From Tethya wilhelma (Eukaryota; Porifera; Demospongiae; Tethyida; Tethyidae), in assembly GCA_964030475.1 (NCBI GenBank), contig CAXIPT010000017.1:268243-332242 (forward strand): DNA of 64,000 nucleotides, given 5' to 3'. A model generated the notes under the pieces. It searched no databases. It was not told the DNA's origin and saw nothing but the letters and a program-made list of their open reading frames with translations. Made by a program: the position numbers and the translations under genes. How positions within the stretch are numbered: the stretch's first letter is position 1; each line of letters begins with the position of its first letter. Below, piece after piece: positions 48,996-60,975 of the stretch.

Positions 48996-50111
48996 CCTCC
49001 CTCCCTCCCTCAGGTATTCAACTGCCTCACTCAGGACAAGCAGCTGCCTGTTAAAGTGGAAGCAGCTGTAGCTCTTCAGTTTCTCATACGTCATCAACCA
49101 ACAGCCGAGACGTTTGTTAAACCACATGTGAAACCCATCATACAGGTTTGACCAGTTGTCCATAACCAGTTAGACCAGTTTATGTTGATTTAATGATTGT
49201 GGGGACATTTTTGTGACTCCTTTCATAATTGCAAAATACTTCCTGTGGAAGTTAATAATTGCTTTCATTATTGCATATTGCTTCCTACATAATAATACTT
49301 TTTCATTATTGGATATTGCTTCCTGTAAAAGTTAATTATTGAGAATTATTGCTTCTTCATTATTGGATATTGCTTCCTGTAGAAGTTAATTATTATTAAT
49401 GTTTTTTTCATTAGTAGATATTACTTCCTGTAGAAGTTAATTATTATTTATTGCTTCCTGTGGAGGCTAATTATTAATAATTATTGTTTTCTCATTATTA
49501 GATATTGATTCCTGTAGAAGTTAATTATTAATAATTTATTATTTTCTCATTATTAGATAATGCTTCCTGTATAATTATTAATAATTTTGCCCCTTTCATT
49601 ATTGCTCATTATCTCTACTTCCTGTAGGAGTTATTGGTGGTTATTCGTGAGACAGAGAATGATGACCTCACTGCCGTGATGCAGGAGCTCATTGAGACCT
49701 ACGACGATCAGATAGGGGAGGTGGCTGTAAGCATCTGTGGCAGTCTGGTGGGTAATTAGTGCTTAATTAATAGGGGCAAGGGGGCACTTAATTGTAATGA
49801 CGTCATAATGATGTATTACTGCATGGCAACTTTCAATTAAGATTAAATTTTAGTTATGATATTAAAGTGATTATAAACTACATTGATTTATTCATGCTGT
49901 CAATTGTTGGTAATTCTGGATTTATAGGGGACTTCCCTTCATTGCAATGACATCATAGTGATGTAATGTGTATATTGTCTGCCCCCAGGTCGCAACCTTC
50001 AATGAGATATACGATGAAGGGACAGACGAGGACAGCTACAAGGCACTCACTGCCCTCGGCATCCTCACAGCTGTACAGGCTCTGGTGAAGGCTGTCTTCA
50101 ACGAAGCACAG
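46059..50111 (+). CDS. IPO7: Importin-7/8-like, middle part (N-terminus absent, C-terminus elsewhere)
   Basis: Exons: 46059-46224, 46628-46730, 46850-46995, 48093-48283, 48564-48653, 48751-48825, 49014-49145, 49628-49747 and 49989-50111, frames joining. The translation follows IPO7/IPO8 from about residue 220 to 600: [75 protein letters not shown] and [20 protein letters not shown]. Importin-7 carries ribosomal proteins, histones and signalling proteins through the nuclear pore with Ran. The Ran-binding N-terminal HEAT repeats are not in the window. The continuation lies on the opposite strand starting at 63837, so this is half of a split gene. Confidence 0.9.
46240..46612. repeat. TTATAACTACATATG minisatellite in an importin intron
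   Basis: About 18 units of GTTATAACTACAYATGTTTG or close variants between two importin exons. The core is shared with 13515-13668. Confidence 0.85.
47119..48057. mobile_element. Array of CTCAGCCTAGGAAG foldback elements
   Basis: A tail fragment (47119-47143), two full units (about 47193-47463 and 47540-47805) and a third, internally deleted unit (47876-48057). They fill the intron between two importin exons. Unit structure and linkers match the arrays at 23061 and 55493. Confidence 0.85.
49205..49626. repeat. Diverged tandem repeat TTCATTATTGGATATTGCTTCCTG
   Basis: Seven or so units of about 50-65 bp, each with CATTATT(G/A)GATAT, GCTTCCTGTA and GAAGTTAATTATT, fill the importin intron. The last unit (ACTTCCTGTAG) supplies the acceptor of the exon at 49628. 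Confidence 0.75.
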
Positions 50112-50715
50112 GTAATGCAGTTGTGAGACGAATATTGATGGAATGGTTTCCACTAGGTTTGAGATGGTTTCGTAACAGTCATTTCGTCTATGTATCAATT
50201 TACCTATGCTACCGAAAGTGACACAATTACGTAATGTAGAACATAAACCTGCTGAACTAGTTCTCAGACCTATAGCCACCTGAGTGGCTCTGTCTTTTGT
50301 TGAAGATGTCTTAGATATGTGCCTGAGCAGGCACTGGGATGGATGGATTGATTCCACTGGGTTAATTTGATAGTTGAAAATAGAACTGGTTCTCTAGCCT
50401 ATAGCCACTTGAGTGGCTTTTGTTGAAGATGTCTTAGGTATTCAATGTGCCTGAGCAGGCACTGAGATCACAGATAGTTGATGGATAGGTCCCTGGGAAA
50501 GTTTCAGAGTGATTATATATGAATGTGTTGAAATAAATATTCACTTTCAGCATGAATCAATATTATGGTTTTAATTTACATAGTCATTTAATCCTCCCCC
50601 CCCCCCTCCCCCTTCAGCACACACACTGTTAAGAGTACTGTTTGCCAGTGTTCTCTATTAAGCACGTACATACACACAGACACTTATACAGTTAGCTATT
50701 GTACTGTGTTAAGCA

Positions 50716-50750
<35 letters not shown>

Positions 50751-51284
50751 GATTATTGGTACCCCCTAAACCCAAAACACGTGTTTTTTTAACTTGTTTA
50801 TTTACAATTATTGCCATAAACTGCTAACAAACAAGTCACATGATGTGTGAACATCGACCAATCACGACTCATCAAAATCTTGCAGCCCAGCAACCACCTC
50901 ACTGCTCTGGCTGCTAACACCATACGATTACATAACAGGTAGATTCGATTTTCGTGAACATTCCTTGGACTGTGTAGCTGTGTCCAGCTACGCCTGGCCC
51001 CAGAAACTATTTCTGATTGATGACCTCATCGCTATTGTTTGTATTGCGCCTTGAAAACAAGAGATGTGTGTGTAATTATGTAACTAGTTCGACTTTATGT
51101 GTATAAGTCAGTCCAGTTTTTTGTGGAGTTTTCACGAAAAGTTCCGAATGAAATTTTTTCACTAAAAGCTAGCAAAGGAGCAAGAATTGGGAGATCTTCT
51201 TTTGTGCAAAAAGATTTTTAGCTCCATCTCTCTCTCTCTCTCCTTTCTACCAACCAAACTGCCTCTCAAGAGAAGCTATCAAAA
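50112..51284. other. Region between the importin fragment and the TRAF-like gene
   Basis: Contains two inverted copies of the dispersed repeat also seen at 20340 (about 50240-50340 and 50385-50475) and a (CA)n run at 50711-50747. A candidate 53-base exon with proper borders lies at 50886-50938 (PSNHLTALAANTIRLHNR) and cannot be assigned to a gene. A strand switch in the importin gene must lie somewhere from here to beyond the right edge. Confidence 0.5.
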
Positions 51285-51796
51285 ATGGCCTCCAGCACCA
51301 ACCCAAGCAGCCAGCAGATGGCGTTCTTCAAGCTCACCTTCACGGGCTCTGTCCATCGCGACTTCTTCTGTCCGATCTGCAAGGAACTCATGAAAAAACC
51401 TCGTCACATGTCATGCTGCAGGTCCAGGTGCTGTAAGGAGTGTATCGGGCGAATCCAACTCATCAGCAATCCTTGTCCAAAATGCAGCAAGCGAGGATTT
51501 TCTGTCCAGCAGGACGAGGTTGATGTGAAGCTGCAGGAGAAGATTGATGGGTTGATTGTCTACTGCCCGATGCAGAATTATGGCTGCAAGTGGAAAGGGA
51601 AGCTGGGTACTCTCGACCAGCACATGAAGGTGAGAAGATGAATGGGGAGAAATTTTTTTTAGTATATGTATGCATATATCTTTGCTGTGGTTACTTTACT
51701 GTAGCACAGATGTTGTCAGGCAATAGCTACTGTGAAACTTTCCCACTATACAGTAACTATTAATTTATCTTTAAAAGACAATATTGAATTTTTCTC

Positions 51797-51850
<54 letters not shown>

Positions 51851-51875
51851 CCCCTCCCTTCTACAGTTGGGCAAN

Positions 51876-51960
<85 letters not shown>

Positions 51961-53306
51961 CCCCTCCCATTCTACAGTTGGGCAACTCCAGCACTAGTAC
52001 TGACCTCTGTCAGGTCGTCTCCATCTCCTGCACCAATGGGTGTGGCAAGTTTGTCCCTCGTGGTGAACTCACCACCCACCTCCAGTCCTCCTGCCCGAAG
52101 AGGATCATGTCATGTGACTACTGCGGACACGAGGACACCTACGAGCAACTCTCGGCTGTCCACTACTCAATCTGTCACAAATTTCCCGTCTCGTGTTCGC
52201 TGGGGTGTAACATGGCAGGGGTCACCCGTTCCACGATCCAGGAACATCAAGAGAAAAGATGCCCCCAACGTGTGGTGTCTTGTGAGTATAAATCGGTCGG
52301 TTGCAACGTGGACTTCAAGTTTGCCGAAGGTCACAGTCACATGGAGGAGTATACAAAAAAACACTTGAGCTACGTTTGCAGCTACGCCGTAAAGTTGCAA
52401 GAGGAGAATTCAAAGTTACAGACAACGTGTGCCCGTTTGGTCGAAGATTGCTCCACCCTGCGTACAATGTACGACCAACTCTCAGCTAACTTCGGACAGC
52501 TTGCAGCTCAAGTGGACTCGTTGCGTCTTAGTATACCCTGCCCTCTCCCTCCTAGCAGATCGAACGTGGCCAGCGAGCCTCGCGGACTTGGCCCCGGGTT
52601 AGGAAGAGGAGGGGGCGAGCCGAAACGACCGGATCTTTTTCCAAAACGTGCGACAAAACCTGACGTTTCTCGCAAACCGTTTGTTCTCCCGAAACCACCC
52701 CCCAGAGGGTCATCTGCTACTGTTGAAAGGGGTCATAGCGGGAGGGTCGGGGCAGTTGGAGGGGGTACGAGAAAATTGAACCTCGCTCGAAAAACTTCCG
52801 TACCTCTACCTGCTCAATTCCCGATCCTCAAAGAGAAGAATATAGACGATTGTGACAGTGATGATTCTGACTACCTCTTCATGGATACCGTACCCTCGGC
52901 AAACAGGCCACACCCCCCATTGCAAGCTGCCAAATCGACTCCCAACATCTCCAGCAGCCCTGGCCCTCCTTTGCCCCCCAAACCTCCACAAGATCGTTCT
53001 TCTAAAGTTGAAGATGTTTCTCCGAAACTATCGGACGATTCTCGTCTCATTCTGGCACGATCTTACTCTCCACTCGATGTCTACCCGCAGGAGAACAAGC
53101 CAGGACGATCCGTGCCCAGTTTTGTCTCCCCTCCCCCACCTCTCTCTCGGTCTTCAACAGAGTCAGAGAGATATTGTACGTCTCATGCCAAGTTTGAGGA
53201 TATCTCCAGTCCCTCTCCGTTAAGCAAGAGCCCGCCTGTCCAGTTTAACCTGCAGATGTCTTCCAGCAGTTCTGAGTCTGTCAGCGAGGGTGTTTTGGTT
53301 CAATGA
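51285..53306 (+). CDS. TRAF-like RING/zinc-finger protein without a MATH domain
   Basis: Two exons, 51285-51629 and 51978-53306, encode about 557 residues; the start MASSTNPSSQQMAFF has no competing upstream frame. Residues about 30-70 form a RING (FFCPICKELMKKP, CCRSRCCKECI, NPCPKC). TRAF-type zinc fingers follow (CPMQNYGCKWKGKLGTLDQH, CTNGCGKFVPRGELTTHLQS, CSLGCNMAGVTRSTIQEHQE, CEYKSVGCNVDF). Next is a short coiled coil (KLQEENSKLQTTCARLVEDC). The remaining 270 or so residues are disordered and Pro/Ser-rich (PPLPPKPPQ, VSPPPPLSRSS). TRAFs are E3 ligases and adaptors of TNF/IL-1-type receptors, but the MATH domain that binds receptors is absent. The usual RING histidine is not at its expected place after the third cysteine. 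E3 activity is therefore uncertain. Confidence 0.85.
51799..51977. repeat. (CT)n run with duplicated splice-acceptor segment and an n
   Basis: TTCTACAGTTGGGCAA occurs at 51859-51874, directly followed by n (51875), and again at 51970-51985, where it starts the second TRAF exon. CT repeats precede each. Confidence 0.88.
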
Positions 53307-53312
53307 AATAAA
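53307..53312 (+). terminator. Poly(A) signal directly after the TRAF-like stop
   Basis: AATAAA begins at the base after TGA (53304-53306), implying a very short 3' untranslated region if used. Confidence 0.55.
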
Positions 53313-53991
53313 ACTTTTTTTCTAAAATTAATCGTAACAGCACATTTTTGTATGGTGTCTTTTTAAGTGTATAAAATAATCCTGAAGCCTTTTTTTATTT
53401 CAGAATCAATTTTTTTAAGCAAAAGTACAGTTCATTTTTATCCCAGGTCATGTAGTTTTATGCAGGCATTTTGAACTCATGACTCTGTAATCTTGTAATG
53501 GTAACATACTGAAGTTTTTTTCAGACGTAAATTTTTGTGTATTTGTCTTTTGTGTTGTCACACACTCACACACACTTACACACTCACACACTCACACATG
53601 TACTGATTATATGATCCAAGTGTTATTGTATTCGCCTTCTGAGCTATCAAATCACAGCGTTGTAGTTTTTTGATCTGACATTGGTACCATCTCGTGTGTC
53701 AATTTCAAACAACTAATGAATTAGAAGCTTTTGTCCAGTGAGTTTTTGACTCTCCAAAATAGGCCAACTTGTTTGTCACAGAGAGAAGTCTCGTGTTCTG
53801 AGAATCCTTTTTGACACTAATGAATCTTAAACTGTCTGAATTGAAACCCCTCATGCAGCAATTAGACAGAAATTAGGTTAGAATTAATTATCTGAGTGTC
53901 AGGTTGCTTTGCAAGCTTGCAGTTGTGTCCTAACTAGCAACCATTTGGTATCTGCTTGGTATGTTTGACCTGAAGCCATTGTTTGGTGCAG

Positions 53992-54061
<70 letters not shown>

Positions 54062-54104
54062 NACTACGTACTGTATACTGTGATATATACTGTTATATCT
54101 TCAG
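53313..54104. other. Spacer before M1AP exons
   Basis: No coding segment recognised. It ends in a (GT)n run with a single n at 54062 and a CTTCAG acceptor. The missing 5' exons of the M1AP-like gene would be expected here or further left. Confidence 0.5.
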
Positions 54105-54390
54105 GTGCCAGTGCTTCCATGTTCCCATCTCAGATTGAGCTGACCCTAGTGACTTCACGGTCCCCCTCCTCCCTGAGGTCCTTCATAGAGAGGGTGGCTG
54201 GTGGGCTGGAGTTGGAACACCTCAAGAAGATCAGTGCAGTGTGCGTGAGTGACCCCCAGTGGATGGTGATCGGATGTGGGGGACATTTGGTGAGGGGTGA
54301 GGGTGTGAGGGGTGAGGGTGTGATGGCGGAGTGTGATGTCGATATGGACGAGAGTCAGTTTATGTGTAGTCCTTCAGAATTGGGTAAGTT

Positions 54391-54430
<40 letters not shown>

Positions 54431-57335
54431 TTCAAACTGTATATACCTAGAGTTTACTTGTAATCATGTCCAGTTAATTGGTATAAGATAAAGCACAGAG
54501 CAATACGATATATAGAGAAAAATTAGCAACTTATAAAATCACTAGCATATATTGCACAGCCAAGTAACTATTTTTATAGCAAGTAAATAGCAATAGTTAT
54601 TAATTGGATGGGGTAGTCCCTTTAATTATAAACTCCACTGCAACAGGTCTGAGTATCCTGGACCTGGTGTCTGTTGAAAATGATCTTCTCAGTCTTCAAA
54701 ATGTCTTCCGTGGTTGGCTCCACGACTGTGGCACAGACAAGGAACACCTCCATCTGATATTACCTCCTCCCAAAGGGGGCACTGCTAATGAGCAGGGGCC
54801 ATCCTCATTGTGTTCAGCGGGGGGTGGTGAAAATCTTTCCGAGGGGTTGGTACTAAAATGTGACATACAGGAGAGAGTGCTCGACCCACTGGTACTGGGA
54901 TCAGCACTAGGACAACAGTTTGTGAGTTGAGTTGAAATCAAACCTACACCGTACTTTTAGTATAATACCAGCTTTGATGCTGAACATAACTGCTTTAAAT
55001 GTATATGAGATCTCTTTGTACTGCTATTGCAAACTAACTATAAGACTTAGTATATTGCATTGTAGTTGTCATGAAACACACCAATAGGAGGTGCAAAGGG
55101 GAGGGGGATAGTACAATTGACACACAAAACATAACACTCAACAACCAAGAGAACACAGAAACACAGTAATCCCAAAATTGGCAAACAGAAGTTACTTCAA
55201 TCATAGAGTGAACACTAATACACATATTATTGTCATGCAAGACAATATAGTTGTTATTACTATTCAAAAATTATATTTTTTATTTCAGTTTCTTCAGTTA
55301 TCTTCGCCATCGTCCAGCCTACCCCCTCCTAGCGGGGGGCGGGGGAAATCCTCCTCTGGAAATACAGCACCTGGTGTTTCTCTCTACACTCTCAGAGTGG
55401 TGGCTATTGTAAAAGCAGAGGTATAGTATAGTCACATAATGTATGCTGTATACACAAACTTTTCCAAGTAAAATCTCAGTGAATAATTGAGAGAATTTCT
55501 CAGGCTTGGAAGGTCATACAAAAGTAGGACTGGCACCATTGCGATCAGCTCAAAGACATCTTTAAAATGATTTAATTTAATCCTATGTTTGTATTTTGTC
55601 AAAATCCTTCAAAACCATGAACTATAGCCCATGGTCAAGTGCGATTTTTTTCTCAAAATTAGACATTTTAAACTTTTCAAATAAAACACACCATTTTAAA
55701 GATCTCTTTGAGCTGATTCCAATGGTGCAAGTCCCATCGTCATACAACCTTCCTAGGCTGAGATATTGCTAGTTCTTTTCGTGCGCCTAGATATACACAG
55801 GTAAGGATTTTCCCAAATAAATTCTCGGTGGATTATCGAGAATATCTCAGCCTAGGAAGGTTATACAAAAGTAGGACTTGCACCATTGCGATCAGCTCAA
55901 AGAGATCTTTCAAATGACCTAGTTTAATCCTATATTTGTATTTTGTCAAAATCCTTCAAAACCATGAACTATAGCCCATGGTTGAGTGCGATTTTTTCTC
56001 AAAAATGACCATTTTCAAACTTTCCAAATAAAATACACCATTTTAGATATCTCTTTGAGCCGATCGCAATGGTGCAGGTCCCATCGTTATACGACCTTCC
56101 TAGGCTGAGATATTGCTAATTCTTTTTGTAGGCCTAGATGTACACAGGTAAGGATTTTCCCAAATAAATTCTCGGTGGATTATCGAGAATATCTCAGCCA
56201 AGGAAGGTCGTACAAAAGTAGGACTGGCACCATTGCGATCAGCTCAAAGAGATCTTTCAAATAATCTAGTTTAATCCTATGTTTGTATTTTGTCAAAATC
56301 CTTCAAAACCATGAACTATAGCCCATGGGTTGAGTGCGATTTTTTCTCAAGACCATTTTCAAACTTTCCAAATAAAATACACCATTTTAGAGATCTCTTT
56401 GAGCCGATTGCAATGATGCAAGTCCCATCGTCATACGATCTTCCTAGGTTGAGATATTGTTAGATCTTTCTCTTCACCTCCTGCAGGGTGTGTGTGAGTC
56501 AGTGGTGTTTGGTGTTCCTCTGATCCTGAGACCCACGGCCTGTTGGAGACTGGAGTGGGAGGAGCTAGAGACCAACCAACAGAACCTCCACGCCCTCTGC
56601 CAGACACTCCAAGAGAAGGCAGGTGGCTTTGTATTTCTTTATTGAGAATTTTTTTGCATTTTTAAAAATATTCAACATGCACATGTAATTATAACATGCG
56701 CAAGTACTTGTAACATTCAAACATAACATTCAACATCCCCTCATGTACTTATAACTTTTAACATGTGCATGTCATTCAAGTACCTCTTCAGTTGTCTTAG
56801 AGGCTGTGATATCACCTCCCTAGCCTTCTGAGCTCTCATCTGAAACAAAGATAGCATTAGTACAAATTCTAAAACACATCAACTCCAAGCAGAAGGTTTA
56901 ATAAAACAAAAAATTGTCAACATTTCAAGTCTAAACTTATTCCCTCACACACACACACACTCCTAATGTTTTTTGACAGGGCCAAATGTTAGTAGCTCGA
57001 GGTGAACACACTTCATCTCTTTTCCCTCATTTCCTCATCCTTCCTTCAACCTCAGGGACCCTCCTCGTTAAGCCGATAGCAGTGGGGGAACTCCTGCTGC
57101 CAATTGAGTTAACGAGCATCAGTGAAGAGGAGCAGCCTACTGCAGCGTCCATGGAACGTATCAGCCAATCAATGACACAAGTCAGTCATGAAATTTTCTA
57201 CAAATGCAATAATGGAATTTTTGAAAAACACACATACCTAGCCTCATAAACCAGGCCTCCCCCACTTTACTTATTGCTTATAATAAAGTGTACTTGTTTA
57301 GGAGACTGCACACACACACACACGCACACACACAC

Positions 57336-57376
<41 letters not shown>

Positions 57377-58195
57377 AAAGTTGGAGTGCCATGACCTCTA
57401 CAACCCTCTGCTGGTCCAGAGTGGTCTCCACGCGTCTCTCTCCTCCTCTCTCCCTCAGTCTCAGAGGGGGACTAAGTCCAACCTCACCAGGAGACGACCA
57501 GGAGGAGCTAGCACTGGGGACAACACTAGTGGGGCATGGGGGTTTCAACAGCCTTATCAGCAGGTATGATCCGATGCAGTGTTGTTTTAGTTAACTAAAA
57601 CTAAAACTAAAAACCCTTTAGTTTTGGCAAAAATGACCTTTTTTTAACTAACTAAAACTAAATCATAAAGACTTGGTCAAAATAATAACTAAACTAAGTC
57701 AAAAATGCCCCAAAACACCTAATATAATTTTAGTTAGTTAACTAAACTAAAACCCTTATAGTGAGGCCTTTTTACATTTAGTTAACTAAACTAAAAACTA
57801 AGTAAAATTTTTCTTGAAGCTTAGAAACTAATCAATAACTAAGGGTTTTGAGGGTTAACTAAAATATATATAATAAGAATAAGAATATTATTATTATAAA
57901 ACAAAATTATTATAATAATTATGATAATGATTAATAATTACATGTCTCAGTATAAACTTAATTATACATATTAATTACCTTTGTGCCTTCATATTTTCAA
58001 CTGCAATAAGTTGTATACGTACATACATACATACATTGTATTAGCAATAAATGCTAAAAATTAACATAAATGCTTTATTTTCAGAGAGAGCCCCCTTCAT
58101 CAGCAACCAATCAGAGGAGAGGCAGTCGAGGGGGCAGTTTGAGTAAAAACCTTGGCTCTACTCGCAGGGGGTATCAGAACTTTAAAGGTAGTTAG
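54105..58195 (+). CDS. M1AP: Meiosis 1-associated protein (M1AP) homologue, 5' incomplete
   Basis: Exons: 54105-54383, 54647-54921, 55289-55420, 56487-56618, 56980-57180, 57381-57563 and 58085-58195 (stop TAG 58193). Segments line up with vertebrate M1AP: QIELTLVTSR, SVENDLLSLQNVFRGWLHDC, GTDKEHLHLIL, LKCDIQERVLDPLVLGSA, GVCESVVFGVPLILRPTACW, WEELETNQQNLHALCQTLQE and YNPLLVQSGLHASLSS. M1AP is a germline protein that works with the SHOC1/TEX11/SPO16 crossover factors in meiosis. About the first 130 residues are missing. The intron 56619-56979 needs a GC donor (AAG/GCAGGT), because the nearby GT donor would break the frame. The C-terminus is Arg/Gly-rich, as in the family, and ends a few bases before a possible further donor. 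Confidence 0.85.
55493..56462. mobile_element. Array of three CTCAGCCTAGGAAG foldback elements
   Basis: Units at about 55493-55766, 55846-56113 and 56187-56460 with the linker CTAGATGTACACAGGTAAGG. They fill an M1AP intron, and the acceptor of the exon at 56487 follows the last unit by about 25 bases. Confidence 0.85.
57580..57860. repeat. AACTAAAACTA-rich repeat in an M1AP intron
   Basis: Many TTAGTTAACTAAAACTAAA-type units in both orientations, partly self-complementary. Non-coding. Confidence 0.7.
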
Positions 58196-58395
58196 GAAAA
58201 TTTGAATTTTAACTGAAACCAACAAGGTTATGTCATGCAGTAAGTCAATCTTTTTCAAAATCTTTATAACACAAATACTTATACACACAGTCATATAGAT
58301 ATATACATAATTTGTGTAGCAAGATCATAATATTATCAATGTTATACAAAACAAATAATTTAATGTGCATAACAAACTTTAGTAGTTTTAATAAA

Positions 58396-58490
58396 TTATG
58401 TCTCTGGTGAACTGAACACAAAAGCATTGGGTACGTTAGTCACAGTAAAGGCGTATCCACCTGCTAATTCAATTTGACGAGATTCTATGG

Positions 58491-58555
<65 letters not shown>

Positions 58556-60916
58556 CGTTAACAACACATGTGCACACTGAAACACATATTCACAATAATT
58601 ATTATGGTTCATTTACCCTTTGCCACTTTTCTTTGCTCGGCATAAAGAAACAGTGCCTGTATCTTTTCACTGTACTCTGGTGGAAGAGCTCCAGTTAGTG
58701 TGGTGTACCACTCCTGCTGGTTAGTCGATAAACCTACACAGAGAGAAGGAAAACCAAAGCAAAGTAGTTAGCATGTTTGTTATTAGTTAACGAGTAACTT
58801 AACATAAAAATGAATTAACATAATTTTACATTAATTTGACACTAACTTAACATAAGTGACATTAACTTAATTGGCATAAATATAAGTTGACATAAATTCA
58901 ACACAAACTCAAATTAACTTAATTGGCATAAACATAAGTTTACATTAATTCAACACTAACTCAACATAAGTGACATTAACTTGGCATAAGTCGACACTAA
59001 TTTGACACAAGTTTGAAATCAACTTGGTGATCGTGTTATATATGTGTTGGCTGACCTTCCAGTGTCAGTCTGAACACCTGGAATTCATCTACAAGTTCAT
59101 CATCAATGACTGTCTCATAGTCCACTTCTAGTAGTGTCTCAGCTATATCATCGTCGTCATCGTCATCAACAGCCTCACCTAACATCTTAGCCGCCTGAGG
59201 AGGGAGGGAGGGAGAGAGAGTTCAATTTTGAAGTTATCATAGGGGTATCACACACTAAAAGCATTTGCAGCATGTCTTTATGATAATTGCCAAGCACCTT
59301 ATAGCGCAAGGCATGTAATTGTACAGGGCCAAAAATTGTGGAAGTAGCAGCCAATTATAAGTGTCATAACACCGGATGAAAAATGGTGCCAATTTGGCAA
59401 TAATTGTTCCTGTTATACATTTGAATTTGATGACCTTTACCAGTTGATATCACTGCATGAACACATGCAGGCAGGTGCCAAAGAGAACTCTACCCACTGA
59501 GTGGTGCTCACTGGTTGTGTTAACACCTAGCTTGCTAGCAGAATGATCATGATATACCAGCAATCAGCTACACAAATCAATGAATATACTGCAATCCGAG
59601 TCAGATTGATTCCAGCTATAGCTTAGCTACTACCAATACTGCTTTTGAATGCGCAAAAATCAAGATCTGCACGATCGAGGCAATTTCCCTGCATGCACTC
59701 GGTCAGTGTACTGCTAGTCATAATATAATTTGGACCAGCAGACTTAAACTGCAAATTTTTCAACCACACAAATAGTGAAGGACTCACAGCTTTTGCCAGT
59801 TCTTTAGAATAAGCCTCAGCTTCTTCATCAATATCGTCTTCCTCACTGTCCAACTCTTTATCTGCACAAACACACAAAGCAGGTTCTGACAACTGGACAA
59901 ACCAGGTTTCAAGAGAATGAATCTAAGCTCTCCTTACTTTCTTGTTCTCCATCGACTTCTCCATCTCCCTCTATGATACTATCATCGTTTTCTTCCGCAG
60001 CTACCACTGATGTGTGTGTGGGGGGGAGTGGGGATTATGGTCCATAATGGTACACTTTGGTCAATGGTTCCGTACATAATGTCATTATTAGTTTTTTTTC
60101 CCTATAATTTATACTTATGGGAAAATTTAGTGACACTAGGCACTAGATGAGCGAAGTTGAGCAAACACAGTATACAGTATACAGTACACAGTACACAGTA
60201 CAGTATACAGTATACAGTACGCAGTATGCAGTACGCAGTATGCAGTACGCAGTATGCAGTACGCAGTATGCAGTACGCAGTATACAGTATACAGTATACA
60301 GTATACAGTACACAGTACACAGTATACAGTACACACTAAATTTTCCCTAAGTATATAGGAAAAAAACCTAATAATGACATTTTATCCATACCCAGGTCAC
60401 ATAACAACATAGTGCTACGTATAATGGTCATTATGTATTTTTTATCATTTAAAACATTTACATCATTGAAATATCAAAAGGATTGGAAAGATTGTGTGTG
60501 TACAACTATTCCCGTATAGCAGGAAAGTTTCATGGAGTTTAACTTGAATTCGTGAATTAATGTCTTTCGTCAAACATTTTTACATTTTAACTTTTCACAG
60601 CTGAGCTTTGCAACCCCCATACGTATACACAATACAGAGAACTTCACAGATAAAAACAATGGATTGTAATCCGCAAAAACCACAAAAGATAAACCATCCA
60701 AAACTTTCCTGCTATACGGTATTATTAGGTTGCCATGGTGCCAGTTATGAGTCGATCCACCTACTTTTGTAAGACTCCACCAGTTCCTCTAGCAGTGAGA
60801 CGACTGCAGGCACCACCTTAGGGGCCAGGGCTACCACAGGAGCAGGACGGACGGGGCATTGGAGGACACAGCAGAACCCTAACACTGACATCTTACGATC
60901 ATGGATACTGTGTGTG

Positions 60917-60975
<59 letters not shown>

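Noticed and set aside
50886..50938. Exon of the importin or M1AP gene
   Set aside because: It has good splice borders, but the 18 residues align convincingly to neither; kept only as an unassigned candidate.
52167..52400. Minus-strand frame within the TRAF-like exon
   Set aside because: It is an antisense shadow of the zinc-finger coding region.
60160..60340. CRISPR-like array
   Set aside because: Units are about 10-12 bp, without unique spacers, inside foldback arms in an animal intron.
60147..60350. Tyr/Cys-Leu-Tyr repeat proteins on both strands
   Set aside because: All frames are open only because the CAGTA tandem array lacks stops.
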